From NCBI RefSeq assembly GCF_001045555.1, contig NZ_LFBU01000001.1, forward strand, positions 3,224,001 through 3,288,000: a DNA stretch of 64,000 bases, in the 5' to 3' direction. The notes beneath the pieces were generated by a model. The model saw only the letters and a list, made by a program, of their open reading frames with translations. It did not search any database and was not told where the DNA came from. The position numbers and the translations under genes are program-made. Shown here piece after piece: positions 53,130 through 62,904 of the stretch (the first letter of the stretch is position 1; every line of letters begins with the position of its first letter). This stretch comes from Marinobacter subterrani. GTDB taxonomy: Bacteria; Pseudomonadota; Gammaproteobacteria; Pseudomonadales; Oleiphilaceae.

Positions 53130-54716
53130 TTATGCCGCTTCGTCTTCGCTTTCATCCACCGAGTTGCGGATCAGGAAGTCAAAGGCACTCAACGCTGCCT
53201 TGGAACCCTCTCCCATGGAGATCACGATCTGCTTGTAAGGCACGGTGGTCGCGTCGCCAGCCGCAAAAACACCCGGAATGGACGTTTCATTGCGATCGTT
53301 GACGATAATCTCGCCGTGCTGGCTCAGTTCAATGTCGCCCTTGAGCCATTCGGTGTTGGGCACCAGGCCAATCTGCACAAACACACCCTCCAGGGAGATA
53401 TGATGCTGCTCTCCGGATGTGCGGTCGGTGTAGTTCAGGCCGTTGACCTTGCCGTTTTCACCGGTTATCTCCGTGGTCTGGCCCGAGGTGATGACTTCTA
53501 CGTTCTTCAGGCTGCGCAGCTTCTTCTGCAACACATCGTCCGCGCGCATCTCGGCACCGAACTCGATCAGGGTTACGTGGCCGACGATGCCAGCCAGATC
53601 GATGGCCGCTTCCACTCCGGAGTTACCACCGCCAATCACAGCCACACGCTTGCCCTTGAACAGGGGGCCGTCACAGTGTGGGCAGTAGGCCACACCCTTG
53701 TTGCGGTACTCGGCTTCGCCCGGCACGCCGATCTGGCGCCAGCGCGCACCGGTGGACAGAACCAGACTACGTGCCTTGAGGGTGGCTCCATTTTCAAGCC
53801 GAATCTCATGAGGCATTCCCGGGCGTGAAGCCGGAATCAGCTTCTCGGCACGCTGCATGTTCATGATATCGACGTCGTACTCCTTGACGTGCTGCTCCAT
53901 AGCGGCAACCAGTTTCGGGCCTTCGGTATAAGGCACGGAGATCAGGTTCTCGATGCCCATGGTATCAGCCACCTGGCCACCGAAACGCTCGGCCGCGATA
54001 CCGGTGGAGATCCCCTTCCGGGCTGCGTAAATGGCGGCAGAAGCACCGGCGGGCCCGCCACCAATCACCAGAACCTCGAAGGTGTCTTTCAGGTTGATCT
54101 TCTCGGCGTCTTTCTCGCTGGAGCTGGTATCCAGTTTGGCAACAATCTCTTCGAGGGTCATACGGCCCTGGCCCCAGGGCTCACCGTTCATGTAAACACT
54201 GGGTACCGCCATCACTTCACGCTGCTCCACTTCATCCTGGAACAGCGCACCGTCAATAGAGGTATTCTTGACGTTCGGGTTCAGCACGCTCATCAGGTTC
54301 AGGGCCTGAACCACATCCGGGCAGTTCTGGCAGGAGAGCGAGAAATAGGTTTCGAACTCGAACTTGCCTTCGAGCGACTGGATCTGCTCGATCACCTCCT
54401 GGGAGGCCTTGGAAGGGTGACCGCCCACCTGCAAAAGCGCCAGCACCAGCGAGGTAAACTCGTGACCCATGGGGATGCCAGCAAAGCGAACGCCAATATC
54501 GGTACCTACGCGGTTGATGGCGAAGGAAGGACGACGCACATCATTGGATTCTTCGGTGCGCAGGCTGATCTTGGCAGACATGGGTTCCAGCTCTTCCAGC
54601 AGCTCCCGGAGTTCCTGGGACTTCTTACTGTCGTCATAGGCTGCCACCAGCTCGATCGGCTGCTGCAGCTTGTCCATGTAGGCCTTGAGCTGTTCCTTGA
54701 TATTGGCATCCAACAT
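53130..54716 (-). CDS. ahpF: Alkyl hydroperoxide reductase subunit F
   Basis: 528 residues, standard length. The N-terminal tandem thioredoxin-fold domain has the SCQNCP redox pair (~127-132); then [20 protein letters not shown] (FAD) and [13 protein letters not shown], with the CxxC of the thioredoxin-reductase-like domain, and [17 protein letters not shown] for NADH. It passes electrons from NADH to AhpC. It is not adjacent to ahpC (2 kb away, same strand), and an OxyR-type half-site lies at 54841 in its upstream region. Confidence 0.97.
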   Translation of the reverse strand: MLDANIKEQLKAYMDKLQQPIELVAAYDDSKKSQELRELLEELEPMSAKISLRTEESNDVRRPSFAINRVGTDIGVRFAGIPMGHEFTSLVLALLQVGGHPSKASQEVIEQIQSLEGKFEFETYFSLSCQNCPDVVQALNLMSVLNPNVKNTSIDGALFQDEVEQREVMAVPSVYMNGEPWGQGRMTLEEIVAKLDTSSSEKDAEKINLKDTFEVLVIGGGPAGASAAIYAARKGISTGIAAERFGGQVADTMGIENLISVPYTEGPKLVAAMEQHVKEYDVDIMNMQRAEKLIPASRPGMPHEIRLENGATLKARSLVLSTGARWRQIGVPGEAEYRNKGVAYCPHCDGPLFKGKRVAVIGGGNSGVEAAIDLAGIVGHVTLIEFGAEMRADDVLQKKLRSLKNVEVITSGQTTEITGENGKVNGLNYTDRTSGEQHHISLEGVFVQIGLVPNTEWLKGDIELSQHGEIIVNDRNETSIPGVFAAGDATTVPYKQIVISMGEGSKAALSAFDFLIRNSVDESEDEAA

Positions 54717-54840
54717 TATCGTGCGTCTCCTTTAGATGTTGAAACTAAGTATCTGAATTTAAAACGGGTCGCTTTGCGAAGATGGAGCAACGATACGATC
54801 TGGCAGACAAAGGCTCAAATTAATTGACCCAAACTGTTTA

Positions 54841-54855
54841 ATAGGTCTTTGCTAT
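54841..54855. promoter_or_regulatory. OxyR-type half-site upstream of ahpF
   Basis: ATAG-GTCTTTG-CTAT has the ATAG-N7-CTAT spacing of OxyR sites. It lies 124 bp upstream of ahpF and 120 bp upstream of the DUF3581/peroxiredoxin unit, so it could serve either. The second half of the full OxyR motif is not conserved. Confidence 0.55.
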
Positions 54856-54975
54856 GTTGATTTGGTGGTGGATGCTGAAACCTTGACCAATAGCGCATAT
54901 CCAGCCGAAGCCAGCCGAAGTATCATGTTGTAATAACGTAGCAACATCATTCTCTGGTACCAGCAAAGGCAACGC

Positions 54976-55731
54976 ATGTTTCTAGACCGTTTCCACTCCG
55001 TCCAGGACGGACACGTCGTTATCTCCGCTCTGCAGGCCAGCCAGTTTGCCAAGGAGATCGCCGGGGACTTCAATCCCATACACGATCCGGACGCCCGCCG
55101 CTTCTGCGTTCCGGGGGATCTGCTCTTCGCCATCATTGTGGCGCGCTTCGGGCTCTCGGAGCACATGACCTTCCGGTTTCGCAGTCTGCTCGGTGAGGGT
55201 GTGCCACTGCGGTTTGTCGAGAGCGAAAGCACCATCGATGTGTGCGATGATGCGGGAAAGGTCTACATAGAAGTAACCCGCAACGGAGACCTGACCCGGG
55301 ACGAGCAACTGATCGAAGATATTACCCGCGCCTACGTCTCGGCCTCTGGCAAGAACTTTCCCCATACCCTGAAGCCATTGATGGAGTCTAACGGGGTGAT
55401 GTTCAATCCCGACCGCCCCATGGTGATGTACGAGAGCATGAGCCTGTCCCTGGACAATCTGGATCTGCCCTCGCCGGGCCTGGAACTGCACAACGCCACG
55501 CTCGAGGCGGCCGGCAAGCGCGGCAACGTTCTACTGGAATACCGCGTGACAGCCGACAACAAACCGGTGGGCGAAGTGACCAAACGGCTCATATTAAGTG
55601 GGTTGCGGCCCTACTCCCCGGAGGCGATGGCGGGTGTTATTGAAGAGTTTTATCGTCTCAAGGCCCGTGGCATCGACTATTTCAACAAGGACAACACCGG
55701 AGACCACAACAATGCCAATTCAGCCGGGTGA
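54976..55731 (+). CDS. DUF3581 family protein with hotdog/MaoC-like N-terminus
   Basis: 251 residues. AGDFNPIHDPDARRF (~29-43) is the D-x-N-P-I-H hydratase motif of MaoC-like hotdog proteins, and the remainder matches the gammaproteobacterial DUF3581 proteins. Its enzymatic role is unproven. The peroxiredoxin gene starts inside its last 20 bp, so the two are translationally coupled. Confidence 0.8.
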   Translation: MFLDRFHSVQDGHVVISALQASQFAKEIAGDFNPIHDPDARRFCVPGDLLFAIIVARFGLSEHMTFRFRSLLGEGVPLRFVESESTIDVCDDAGKVYIEVTRNGDLTRDEQLIEDITRAYVSASGKNFPHTLKPLMESNGVMFNPDRPMVMYESMSLSLDNLDLPSPGLELHNATLEAAGKRGNVLLEYRVTADNKPVGEVTKRLILSGLRPYSPEAMAGVIEEFYRLKARGIDYFNKDNTGDHNNANSAG

Positions 55732-56188
55732 TACCCTGCCAGACATCGAACTGCAGGTCATGGGAGAGAAGGGCCCGGAAAAGGTCCGGACCAGTGAGCT
55801 TTTTGCCGGCAAGAAAGCCGTCCTGTTCGCCGTACCGGGCGCTTTCACACCCACCTGTTCGGCCGCTCACTTGCCAGGCTTTGTGGTCAATGCCGACAAG
55901 CTGCGTGCCAAAGGCGTGGACAGCATCGTCTGCACCTCGGTCAACGACGCCTTCGTAATGGATGCCTGGGGCAAATCCCAGAACGCCGAAGAGATCACCA
56001 TGCTGGCCGATGGCCTGGGCGAATTCGCCAGGGCCGTGGACCTGACCCAGGACCGGACCGCCAACGGTATGGGCATTCGCAGCCAGCGCTACGCCATGAT
56101 CGTGAACAACGGCACGGTGGAGCTTCTGAACATCGACGCCCAGGGCCTGGACCAGACAAGTGCCGAAACCATTCTCGCGGCTCTCTGA
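55712..56188 (+). CDS. Peroxiredoxin, Prx5 type
   Basis: 158 residues. VPGAFTPTCSAAHLPGF carries the peroxidatic Cys (~49) in the Prx5-specific P-G-A-F-T-P-x-C context; VCTSVNDAFVMDAWG and RYAMIVNNG follow. It has no fused glutaredoxin domain, so it relies on glutathione or glutaredoxin in trans. It overlaps the DUF3581 gene by 20 bp; GGAG lies 10 nt before its ATG. Confidence 0.93.
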   Translation: MPIQPGDTLPDIELQVMGEKGPEKVRTSELFAGKKAVLFAVPGAFTPTCSAAHLPGFVVNADKLRAKGVDSIVCTSVNDAFVMDAWGKSQNAEEITMLADGLGEFARAVDLTQDRTANGMGIRSQRYAMIVNNGTVELLNIDAQGLDQTSAETILAAL

Positions 56189-56210
56189 AGCAACCCTTTG
56201 CGCCAGACAC

Positions 56211-56239
56211 AAAAAACCCCGGAAAGCCCGGGGTTTTTT
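56211..56239. terminator. Bidirectional terminator between Prx5-type gene and ahpC
   Basis: AAAAAACCCCGG/CCGGGGTTTTTT with a 5-nt loop: GC-rich stem flanked by an A-run on one side and a T-run on the other, so it terminates in both directions between two convergent genes. Confidence 0.93.
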
Positions 56240-56265
56240 GTTGCTAAGCGTCTCGTAAGAAAAGC

Positions 56266-56829
56266 TTAGATCTTGCCAACCAGGTCCAGGGACGGAGCCA
56301 GGGTAGCTTCGCCTTCTTTCCACTTGGCCGGGCAAACTTCGCCCGGGTGCTTGCGCACGTACTGGGCGGCTTTCACCTTGTCCATCAGGTAGTCGGCGTT
56401 ACGGCCAACACCTTCAGCGCTGATTTCCACGGACTGGATGATGCCATCCGGATCGATCAGGAAGGTAGCGCGGTCCGCCAGGCCCTGGCCCTCACGCATT
56501 ACACCAAAGTTGTTGGTGATGGTGCCGGTCTGGTCGCCAACCATGTAGTAGTTGATCTTGCCGATGGTCTCGGAGCTGTCGTGCCACGCCTTGTGGGTGA
56601 AGTGTGTGTCGGTGGACACGGAGAATACTTCAACACCCAGCTTCTGCAGTTCTTCGTACTTGTCTGCAACGTCGCCCAGCTCGGTCGGGCAAACGAAAGT
56701 GAAGTCGGCCGGGTAGAAGAAAAAGACAGCCCACTTACCTTTTACGTCTGCTTCGCTGATCTCAACGAACTCACCGCCCTTGAAAGCGGTAGCGTTGAAC
56801 GGCTTGATCTCGCTGTTGATGATGCCCAT
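56266..56829 (-). CDS. ahpC: Alkyl hydroperoxide reductase subunit C
   Basis: 187 residues. The peroxidatic Cys is in [16 protein letters not shown] (~47) and the resolving Cys in [11 protein letters not shown] (~166), typical 2-Cys AhpC. It reduces H2O2, peroxynitrite and alkyl hydroperoxides with AhpF. The ATG at 56829 has AAGGAG about 9 nt upstream. An OxyR-type half-site lies 102 bp upstream at 56931. Confidence 0.98.
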   Translation of the reverse strand: MGIINSEIKPFNATAFKGGEFVEISEADVKGKWAVFFFYPADFTFVCPTELGDVADKYEELQKLGVEVFSVSTDTHFTHKAWHDSSETIGKINYYMVGDQTGTITNNFGVMREGQGLADRATFLIDPDGIIQSVEISAEGVGRNADYLMDKVKAAQYVRKHPGEVCPAKWKEGEATLAPSLDLVGKI

Positions 56830-56930
56830 TAAAGATAACTCCTTGTTGATGGATTCACAGATAAATGAAGATACGGCGCACACGTTACGGATAAGTGACG
56901 CCCGGATAAAATTGATAATTCCCAACCCAG

Positions 56931-56949
56931 AGATAGGCAGAGCCTATCT
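56931..56949. promoter_or_regulatory. OxyR-type half-site upstream of ahpC
   Basis: AGATAG-GCAGAGC-CTATCT: a 6-bp palindrome containing ATAG-N7-CTAT, the same arrangement as before ahpF. It lies between the ahpC start and the end of the BCCT gene, so its most likely target is ahpC. Confidence 0.6.
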
Positions 56950-57000
56950 TTGGGCTTCCGGCTCGGAAAATCTGCCGCCTGCTGCTTTATCTATGGGGCC

Positions 57001-58218
57001 TTAACCCGCAAGTTCAATCTTGTGGAAATCCAGAATGTTCTCTTTCGGTGACGCATCGATGGCAGCCACTTGCGCCCGCCTCTTTGCCAGGATGTAGACA
57101 AAGCACGCGAAGTAGAGACCGATGACCAGCGCACCAACCCACTGGATCCTCAGGAAGTCCAGTTGGAACAACAGCGTCAGCCCGATCATCGCCACCAGAT
57201 TGAAGATCACGTAATTGATCCGACCCAGGCGCTGGGCAGTCAGGTTCAGGTTGTCGGTGTACAGGCGGATCAATGAGTCCAGCGAGTTGATCACCATCAG
57301 CACACCCACGGTAATCATGGCCAGATTGGTGAACGCGGCAATCTGAAGACCTTCCGCGTGGTAGTAGTACAACACCGAAAACCACACGCCAATGGCAATG
57401 GACGGCACGACCAGCATGGCGATCAGCAGTTGCCAGGTTTTGACGCCGCTGACAAAGCGCGCGGTAAACTGGCCAATCATGATGCTCCAGGAGAACCACC
57501 AGAACAGGTAGAACTCGTGGTAATCGTTGATCGGCAGGAAGAACTGGTCAAGGTTGGTGAAGTATTCACCGAGCATGCCCACGGTGCCGAGGAAGTCCGC
57601 TGGCGAGCCCTTGCCCAGAGCGAAGGCACGCAACCACATACCGGCAATAAGCGCGATGAACAGGATGCTCGAGCCCACACTGAGAATGCGTACGTACTTG
57701 ATCTTGGAACTGGAATACACCGCCAGGGCAATGGCAATGAACACGATCACATAGAACGCCGGCTTCACCGTTTCACCGTCGCCGAGTTGCGGCAGATACC
57801 AGGGCAGGTTCACCAACAGCAGGTAGGCGGTGAAGGCGCAGGTGCCGATGATCACCACGTTGTTCACCAGCTTGACCAGCGGGATCTCGAAAAACTTCAC
57901 CCGCGGCTCGATGATCGCGAAGTAGAAACAGGTCAGGAAATAGAAGCCCCAGATCAGGAACGCCCAGAACCCGAACTCGATGGCGAGCGGATTGGCAAAG
58001 GCATATTCAGGGTTTGCAGAGACATTGCCGTAACCGCCGAACTCGGTGAGCGGGAACATGATCAGCCCCACGTCGAGACCGGAGGTGAACAGAATGGCAA
58101 TGAAGGTGAACGTGCGAACCGGCGTGACGCCGATGCACTGGACGTCCCACCACTTGTACAGAATCAGCACAATGGCGGCGAAGGTGAAGATCAGGCCTGT
58201 GGATAACCAGAGTGTCAT
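57001..58218 (-). CDS. Short BCCT-family transporter, probably for choline/betaine
   Basis: 405 residues, clearly shorter than the usual 500-680 of BCCT carriers. The conserved core is present: RTFTFIAILFTSGLDVGLIM (equivalent to the G-M-G-I-G-L region, here with Leu-Asp) and FWWFSWSIMIGQFTARFVSG (~246-265), the BCCT signature W-W-x2-S-W-x4-G-x-F-x-A-R. The ATG at 58218 follows GGAGGT. It lies after betA on the same strand, so it presumably imports choline or betaine. The short N- and C-termini set it apart from BetT. Confidence 0.8.
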   Translation of the reverse strand: MTLWLSTGLIFTFAAIVLILYKWWDVQCIGVTPVRTFTFIAILFTSGLDVGLIMFPLTEFGGYGNVSANPEYAFANPLAIEFGFWAFLIWGFYFLTCFYFAIIEPRVKFFEIPLVKLVNNVVIIGTCAFTAYLLLVNLPWYLPQLGDGETVKPAFYVIVFIAIALAVYSSSKIKYVRILSVGSSILFIALIAGMWLRAFALGKGSPADFLGTVGMLGEYFTNLDQFFLPINDYHEFYLFWWFSWSIMIGQFTARFVSGVKTWQLLIAMLVVPSIAIGVWFSVLYYYHAEGLQIAAFTNLAMITVGVLMVINSLDSLIRLYTDNLNLTAQRLGRINYVIFNLVAMIGLTLLFQLDFLRIQWVGALVIGLYFACFVYILAKRRAQVAAIDASPKENILDFHKIELAG

Positions 58219-58431
58219 GCGCGGCACCTCCGGTTGTTTGTCATCATTATAGTGAACAGCATGGGTGTTCCTCCTCTACTTGGTAAGCGCTGCTTCGTTC
58301 GAATCGGACACAAACCCAGGACTTGCCTATCCGGCGCCCGAAAACGGCAGAACACCGTCGCGCTGATAGGGAAATCCTGAGGGCTTGCAAAACCCCGGGC
58401 GCGTTGCACGCCCGGGTGGGATGACGACGCG

Positions 58432-60126
58432 CTAAGCCAGCGCGCGCTTTGCCTCTCCCGGTCGCTGGCGTGCCTGCCACTGGTCGTCCATCACCACAGG
58501 CGCGTCAGAAGGTTGCAGGGGCTCCCTGCCCCGGATCAGGTCGGCGGCCCGCTCGGCCACCATGATGGTGGGCGCGTTCAGGTTGCCGTTGGGTATGGTC
58601 GGGAAGATGGATGAATCCACCACCCGCAGATTTCGGATGCCGCGCACCCGGGTTTCCGGGTCCACCACCGCCAGCTCGTCCGTGCCCATCTTGCAGGAGC
58701 AGGATGGGTGATAGGCACTCTCCACCGCCTGGCGCACGAAGGCATCGATTTGCTCGTCGGTCTGGACTTCGGCACCGGGCTGGATTTCGGCCCCGCGGTA
58801 CTCGTCCATGGCCGGCTGATTGATGATTTCCCGGGTCAGGCGCACACAGTCCCGGAAGCCTTCCCGGTCGGCCTCGTGCTCCAGGTAGTTGAAGCGGATG
58901 GTCGGCGCCTGCCTGGGGTCGGCCGATTGGACATGCACGAAACCCCGGCTTTGCGGCTTGTTGTGGCCAATGTGCAGCTGGAAACCGTCCCCATTGAAGG
59001 CTTCCTTGCCGTCGTAGCGCATGGCGGCCGGCAGGAAATGGTATTGCAGGTCCGGCCACTCGACACCAGCCCTGGACCGGATAAAGCCGCAGGATTCAAA
59101 ATGGTTGGTGGCGCCCAGGCCGTCCTTGCGCAGGATCCAGCGCACGCCGATCTTGAGCTTGTTCCACCAGCCCAGCTTGCCGTTGAGCGAGACCGGCTGC
59201 TTGCAGCGGTACTGGAAGTAGAACTCCAGGTGGTCCTGCAGGTTCTCGCCCACGCCGGGCAACTCGTGCTTTACCGCGATACCGGCCTGTTCCAGCACCT
59301 CTCGCTTGCCAATCCCGGACAGTTGCAACAAATGCGGTGAGCCAATGGAGCCGGCGGACAGGATCACTTCCTCGGCAGCTTTTGCCTCGTGCACCTTGCC
59401 GCCCTGCTCATAGCGAACGCCGGTGGCGGTTTTGCCCTCCTGTCCATCCAGGAGCACCTTGTGCACCAGGGCATGGGTGACCACGGTCAGGTTATCCCGC
59501 GCCATGGCCGGGCGCAGGTAGGCGTTGGCAGTGGACCAGCGACGACCGTTCTTGACGGTCATGTGCATGGCGCCAAAACCTTCCTGCCGGGCCCCGTTGT
59601 AGTCGCCGGTCTCGAAATAGCCGGCATCCGCGCCCGCTTTTATGAAGGCCCCATAAAGCGGGTTCTGCATGTTGTTGCCGTTGTTCACACCCAGCGGGCC
59701 GTTATCGCCCCGGTAATCATCGCCGCCAAACGCCCAGGTCTCGGCCTTCTTGAAATAGGGCAAGACGTTCCGGTAATGCCAGCCGGTGGCGCCTTCGGAA
59801 TCCCATTCGTCAAAATCCCGGGCGTGGCCACGGACATAGACCATGCCATTGATGGAGGAAGAGCCGCCCAGCACCTTGCCCCGGGGACAGTGCATGCGGC
59901 GGTTGTCCAGGAACGGCTCCGGCTCGGTCTCGAACTGCCAGGCGTATTTCTTGGTATTCATGGGAATGGACAAGGCGGTGGGCATCTGGATAAAGATGCT
60001 CTTGTCGCTGCCGCCGGTTTCCAGCAGCAGCACCCGGTGGCGCGCGTCCTCGGTCAGGCGGTTGGCCAGCACACAGCCGGCGGAACCCGCACCCACAATG
60101 ATGTAGTCGTATCGGTTTTCTGTCAT
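58432..60126 (-). CDS. betA: Choline dehydrogenase
   Basis: 564 residues, standard GMC oxidoreductase. [17 protein letters not shown] binds FAD at the N-terminus, [14 protein letters not shown] (~86) is GMC signature 1, and the catalytic region is [12 protein letters not shown] (~455) with [15 protein letters not shown] near the end. It oxidises choline to betaine aldehyde at the inner membrane. It follows betB by 27 bp and is the last gene of betIBA. Confidence 0.97.
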   Translation of the reverse strand: MTENRYDYIIVGAGSAGCVLANRLTEDARHRVLLLETGGSDKSIFIQMPTALSIPMNTKKYAWQFETEPEPFLDNRRMHCPRGKVLGGSSSINGMVYVRGHARDFDEWDSEGATGWHYRNVLPYFKKAETWAFGGDDYRGDNGPLGVNNGNNMQNPLYGAFIKAGADAGYFETGDYNGARQEGFGAMHMTVKNGRRWSTANAYLRPAMARDNLTVVTHALVHKVLLDGQEGKTATGVRYEQGGKVHEAKAAEEVILSAGSIGSPHLLQLSGIGKREVLEQAGIAVKHELPGVGENLQDHLEFYFQYRCKQPVSLNGKLGWWNKLKIGVRWILRKDGLGATNHFESCGFIRSRAGVEWPDLQYHFLPAAMRYDGKEAFNGDGFQLHIGHNKPQSRGFVHVQSADPRQAPTIRFNYLEHEADREGFRDCVRLTREIINQPAMDEYRGAEIQPGAEVQTDEQIDAFVRQAVESAYHPSCSCKMGTDELAVVDPETRVRGIRNLRVVDSSIFPTIPNGNLNAPTIMVAERAADLIRGREPLQPSDAPVVMDDQWQARQRPGEAKRALA

Positions 60127-60153
60127 ACGCGGTCTCCTGTGTCGAGTGCGGGA

Positions 60154-61623
60154 TTAAAACGGAGCATCCAGATCCTGCATTCCGATATAAACGGACTTGA
60201 TCTGGGTGTAGTGAGCAATGGTCTCACGCCCGTTTTCCCGGCCGATGCCGGAGAGTTTATAGCCGCCCACCGGCATTTCCGCCGGCGATGCACCGTAGCT
60301 GTTGACCCAGCAGATTCCGGCCTGGATCTGGTGAATGACGCGGTGGGCCCGGCGGATGTCGTTGGTGAACACGCCGGCGGCCAGGCCGGTGTCGGTGTTG
60401 TTGGCGCGGGCAATCACCTCGTCCTCATTGGAGAAGGTCAGCACCGACATCACGGGGCCGAAGATCTCCTCCTGCACGATGGTCATGTCGTCGGTGCAAT
60501 CGGTGAAGATGGTTGGCTCGACAAAATAACCACCCTTCGAATCCTCCGGCTCAAAGGCGCGACCACCGTGGCTCAGAGTCGCGCCTTCAGAAATGCCCTT
60601 GGCGATGTAGTCCAGCACCAGATTCCGGTGCTTTTCGGAAATCAGCGCGCCGAAGTTGGTGTCCGGGTCCATCGGATCACCGGGCCTGATGTTGTTGCGG
60701 GTGCGCTCCAGCAGACGCTCCATAAAGCGCGGGTAGATGTCCTCATGGACAAACACCCGGGTGCCGTTGGTGCAGATCTCGCCCTGGGTGTAGAAATTGC
60801 CCACCATGGCGGCGGAGATGGCGTTCTCCAAATCGGCATCGTCAAAGATGATCAGCGGGGATTTGCCGCCGAGCTCCATAGTGACGTCCTTCAGGGTGGA
60901 GGACGCCGCTGCCATCACCTTCTTGCCGGTGGCAACTTCGCCGGTGAAAGATACCTTGGCAATCTCGGGATGATGAGTCAGCCACTGACCAACCTCGGCC
61001 GCGCCCTGCACCACGTTGAACACACCCGCCGGCACGCCCGCCTCCACAAAGATTTCCGCCAGATTCACCGCACCCATGGGGGTTTCCTCAGAGGGCTTGA
61101 AGATCATGGCGTTGCCGCAGGCCAGGGCCGGCGCGGACTTCCAGCAGGCAATCTGGATCGGGTAGTTCCAGGCACCGATGCCGGCGCAGATGCCCAGCGG
61201 CTCCCGGCGGGTGTAATAGAAATCGCCGCCCAGATCCTGCTGGTTACCCTCGATGGAGGGCGCCAGGCCGGCAAAGAATTCGACGGCGTCGGCGCCGGTG
61301 ACCACATCCACCGCCTCGGCCTCCTGCCAGGGCTTACCGGTATCCCGCACTTCTGCGACGGCCAGCTCATCATTGCGCTCTCGCAGAAGCGCGACCGCCC
61401 GCAGAAGTATGCGGCTGCGTTCGATGGCGGTCATCGCGGACCATTCGGCAAAGCCGGCCCGGGCACTCTCAATGGCGGCCTGCTGCACGGATTCATCCGC
61501 CACTTCCACCTCGTAGATCACCTGGCCGGTGGCCGGATTCACCACGGGGAAGGTTTCGCCGGTGCTGTTGGCCAGGAAACGGCCATGGACAAAATTCTGA
61601 ACAACAGGAAGAGATGCAGACAT
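60154..61623 (-). CDS. betB: Betaine-aldehyde dehydrogenase
   Basis: 489 residues. [20 protein letters not shown] holds the general-base Glu (~250) and [13 protein letters not shown] the catalytic Cys (~285). It oxidises betaine aldehyde to the osmoprotectant glycine betaine with NAD(P)+. It lies 78 bp after betI and 27 bp before betA. Confidence 0.97.
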   Translation of the reverse strand: MSASLPVVQNFVHGRFLANSTGETFPVVNPATGQVIYEVEVADESVQQAAIESARAGFAEWSAMTAIERSRILLRAVALLRERNDELAVAEVRDTGKPWQEAEAVDVVTGADAVEFFAGLAPSIEGNQQDLGGDFYYTRREPLGICAGIGAWNYPIQIACWKSAPALACGNAMIFKPSEETPMGAVNLAEIFVEAGVPAGVFNVVQGAAEVGQWLTHHPEIAKVSFTGEVATGKKVMAAASSTLKDVTMELGGKSPLIIFDDADLENAISAAMVGNFYTQGEICTNGTRVFVHEDIYPRFMERLLERTRNNIRPGDPMDPDTNFGALISEKHRNLVLDYIAKGISEGATLSHGGRAFEPEDSKGGYFVEPTIFTDCTDDMTIVQEEIFGPVMSVLTFSNEDEVIARANNTDTGLAAGVFTNDIRRAHRVIHQIQAGICWVNSYGASPAEMPVGGYKLSGIGRENGRETIAHYTQIKSVYIGMQDLDAPF

Positions 61624-61701
61624 AGTAATCAGATAACCTCGGTTCGGTGTCTTCAGGCCTTGTGGGCCGTTGGATCTATCGCGGCTCAGAGCCGCTTCAA
61701 C

Positions 61702-62295
61702 TCAGCGCTGGGCCTGAGTCAGTGTCTCGTGGACAAATTTCTTGCAGAGCCGCTCGCCCGCCTCAAAACTTTCTGCCGGGTCCAGACTCAGGGCACTACG
61801 CAGCCAGAAGCCGTCAATCATTGCCGCCATTTGCCGGGCCGCTTCGGTCGCTGCGCCGGGTTCAAGCACTTGGGCAAAGGAGTAACGCAGATTGCTGTAC
61901 AGCCGGGCGTTGTTGATCTGCTGCAGCCGCTTGAGCCCTGGCTCGTGCATCGAACGGGCCCAGAAACTCAGCCAGGTTTTGGCCGCCAGCGCCGAGCGCT
62001 GGAACTCGGAAAAATTGGACTCGATGATGCAGTTCAGCCGCTGCTCCGGAGAGCGATCGGTCCTGGCCATGCGCTCCCGCAATTCCTTGCCCAACTGATC
62101 CAGCAGATAACGCAGGGCCGCTTCAATCAGCCCCTGCTTGCCACCGAAGTAATGGCTGATGATGCCGGAGGACATGCCCGCCCGTTTGCTGATGCTCATA
62201 ATCGTGGTGTTCTGCATGCCCAGCTCGGCGATGGAGGCCATGGTGGCGTCGATAAGCTGCTGTTTGCGTGTGTCTTTAACTCCAACTTTCGGCAT
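61702..62295 (-). CDS. betI: TetR-family choline-responsive repressor BetI
   Basis: 197 residues, standard length. The HTH (RKQQLIDATMASIAELGMQN, ISKRAGMSSGIISHYFGGK) matches BetI closely. It represses the bet genes in the absence of choline. It is the first gene of betIBA, and a perfect 22-bp palindrome of BetI type lies 63 bp upstream of its start codon. Confidence 0.96.
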   Translation of the reverse strand: MPKVGVKDTRKQQLIDATMASIAELGMQNTTIMSISKRAGMSSGIISHYFGGKQGLIEAALRYLLDQLGKELRERMARTDRSPEQRLNCIIESNFSEFQRSALAAKTWLSFWARSMHEPGLKRLQQINNARLYSNLRYSFAQVLEPGAATEAARQMAAMIDGFWLRSALSLDPAESFEAGERLCKKFVHETLTQAQR

Positions 62296-62358
62296 GGCGG
62301 CGTCGCTTGTTCGTGCTCTTTCCGGTTTGTTAGGGCGGGTAAAACTCTGCCGCCTTTT

Positions 62359-62380
62359 ATTAATTGAACGTTCAATTAAT
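62359..62380. promoter_or_regulatory. BetI operator palindrome
   Basis: A perfect 22-bp palindrome with the centre TTGAACGTTCAA (62364-62375) and AT-rich flanks. The TTGAACGTTCAA-like core resembles the known BetI-binding site of E. coli. It sits in the promoter region of betIBA. Confidence 0.8.
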
Positions 62381-62489
62381 GAAAAGCTTACAGAAGCGTA
62401 ACGGAAAATTCAAACCTGGTTAAAAAATGGGCAATATCCGGGCCGCTTGATCACGGCCAGGTCAATGCAGTAGACAGAGCCAGTCAGTA

Positions 62490-62702
62490 TCAGAGATGGC
62501 GACGGTAGTCGGGGTCGGTCCAGCACACCGGTAACGGCTCACCGGAGGGAAAGGCCAGACCGGACTTGGCATAGGGCTCTGGATCCTGCGCCTCCTCCCC
62601 GTAGTGGAGACTGCCGGTGACCTGCTGGATGTGCGGATCAAACAGTGCCTGGGTGTCCAGCACCTCAATCAGGTGCCCGGTTGCTTTTTCAGCGACAAAC
62701 AT
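62490..62702 (-). CDS. Small conserved-looking hypothetical protein
   Basis: 70 residues. It has a strong ribosome site (GGAGG 5 nt before ATG 62702) and coherent, polar sequence: ATGHLIEVLDTQALFDPHIQ, LHYGEEAQDPEP, then SGEPLPVCWTDPDYR at the end. I recognise no domain. It stands alone between betI and a divergently read receptor gene, so a role cannot be inferred. Confidence 0.65.
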   Translation of the reverse strand: MFVAEKATGHLIEVLDTQALFDPHIQQVTGSLHYGEEAQDPEPYAKSGLAFPSGEPLPVCWTDPDYRRHL

Positions 62703-62904
62703 AGCGGCCTCCGCAGGTGAAATGTATTCCTTAAACGTAGCAGACCCCGCCCGATCCAGACAGCTAGGGCCATGCCACGGTTACACACGTCGACGCCCCG
62801 GAAAATCAGGATATGAGACATTTCGCTACATTAAATATCGGTTCCCATGTTTTCTGGCAGGAAAAGCTTGGTAAGCTGAATCGCACGATAAAAAGAAAAG
62901 CCTG

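Noticed and set aside
59389..62367. A 992-codon open frame on the plus strand
   Set aside because: It is the antisense of betA, betB and betI, whose catalytic motifs are all intact on the other strand. Long antisense frames are expected in GC-rich coding DNA.
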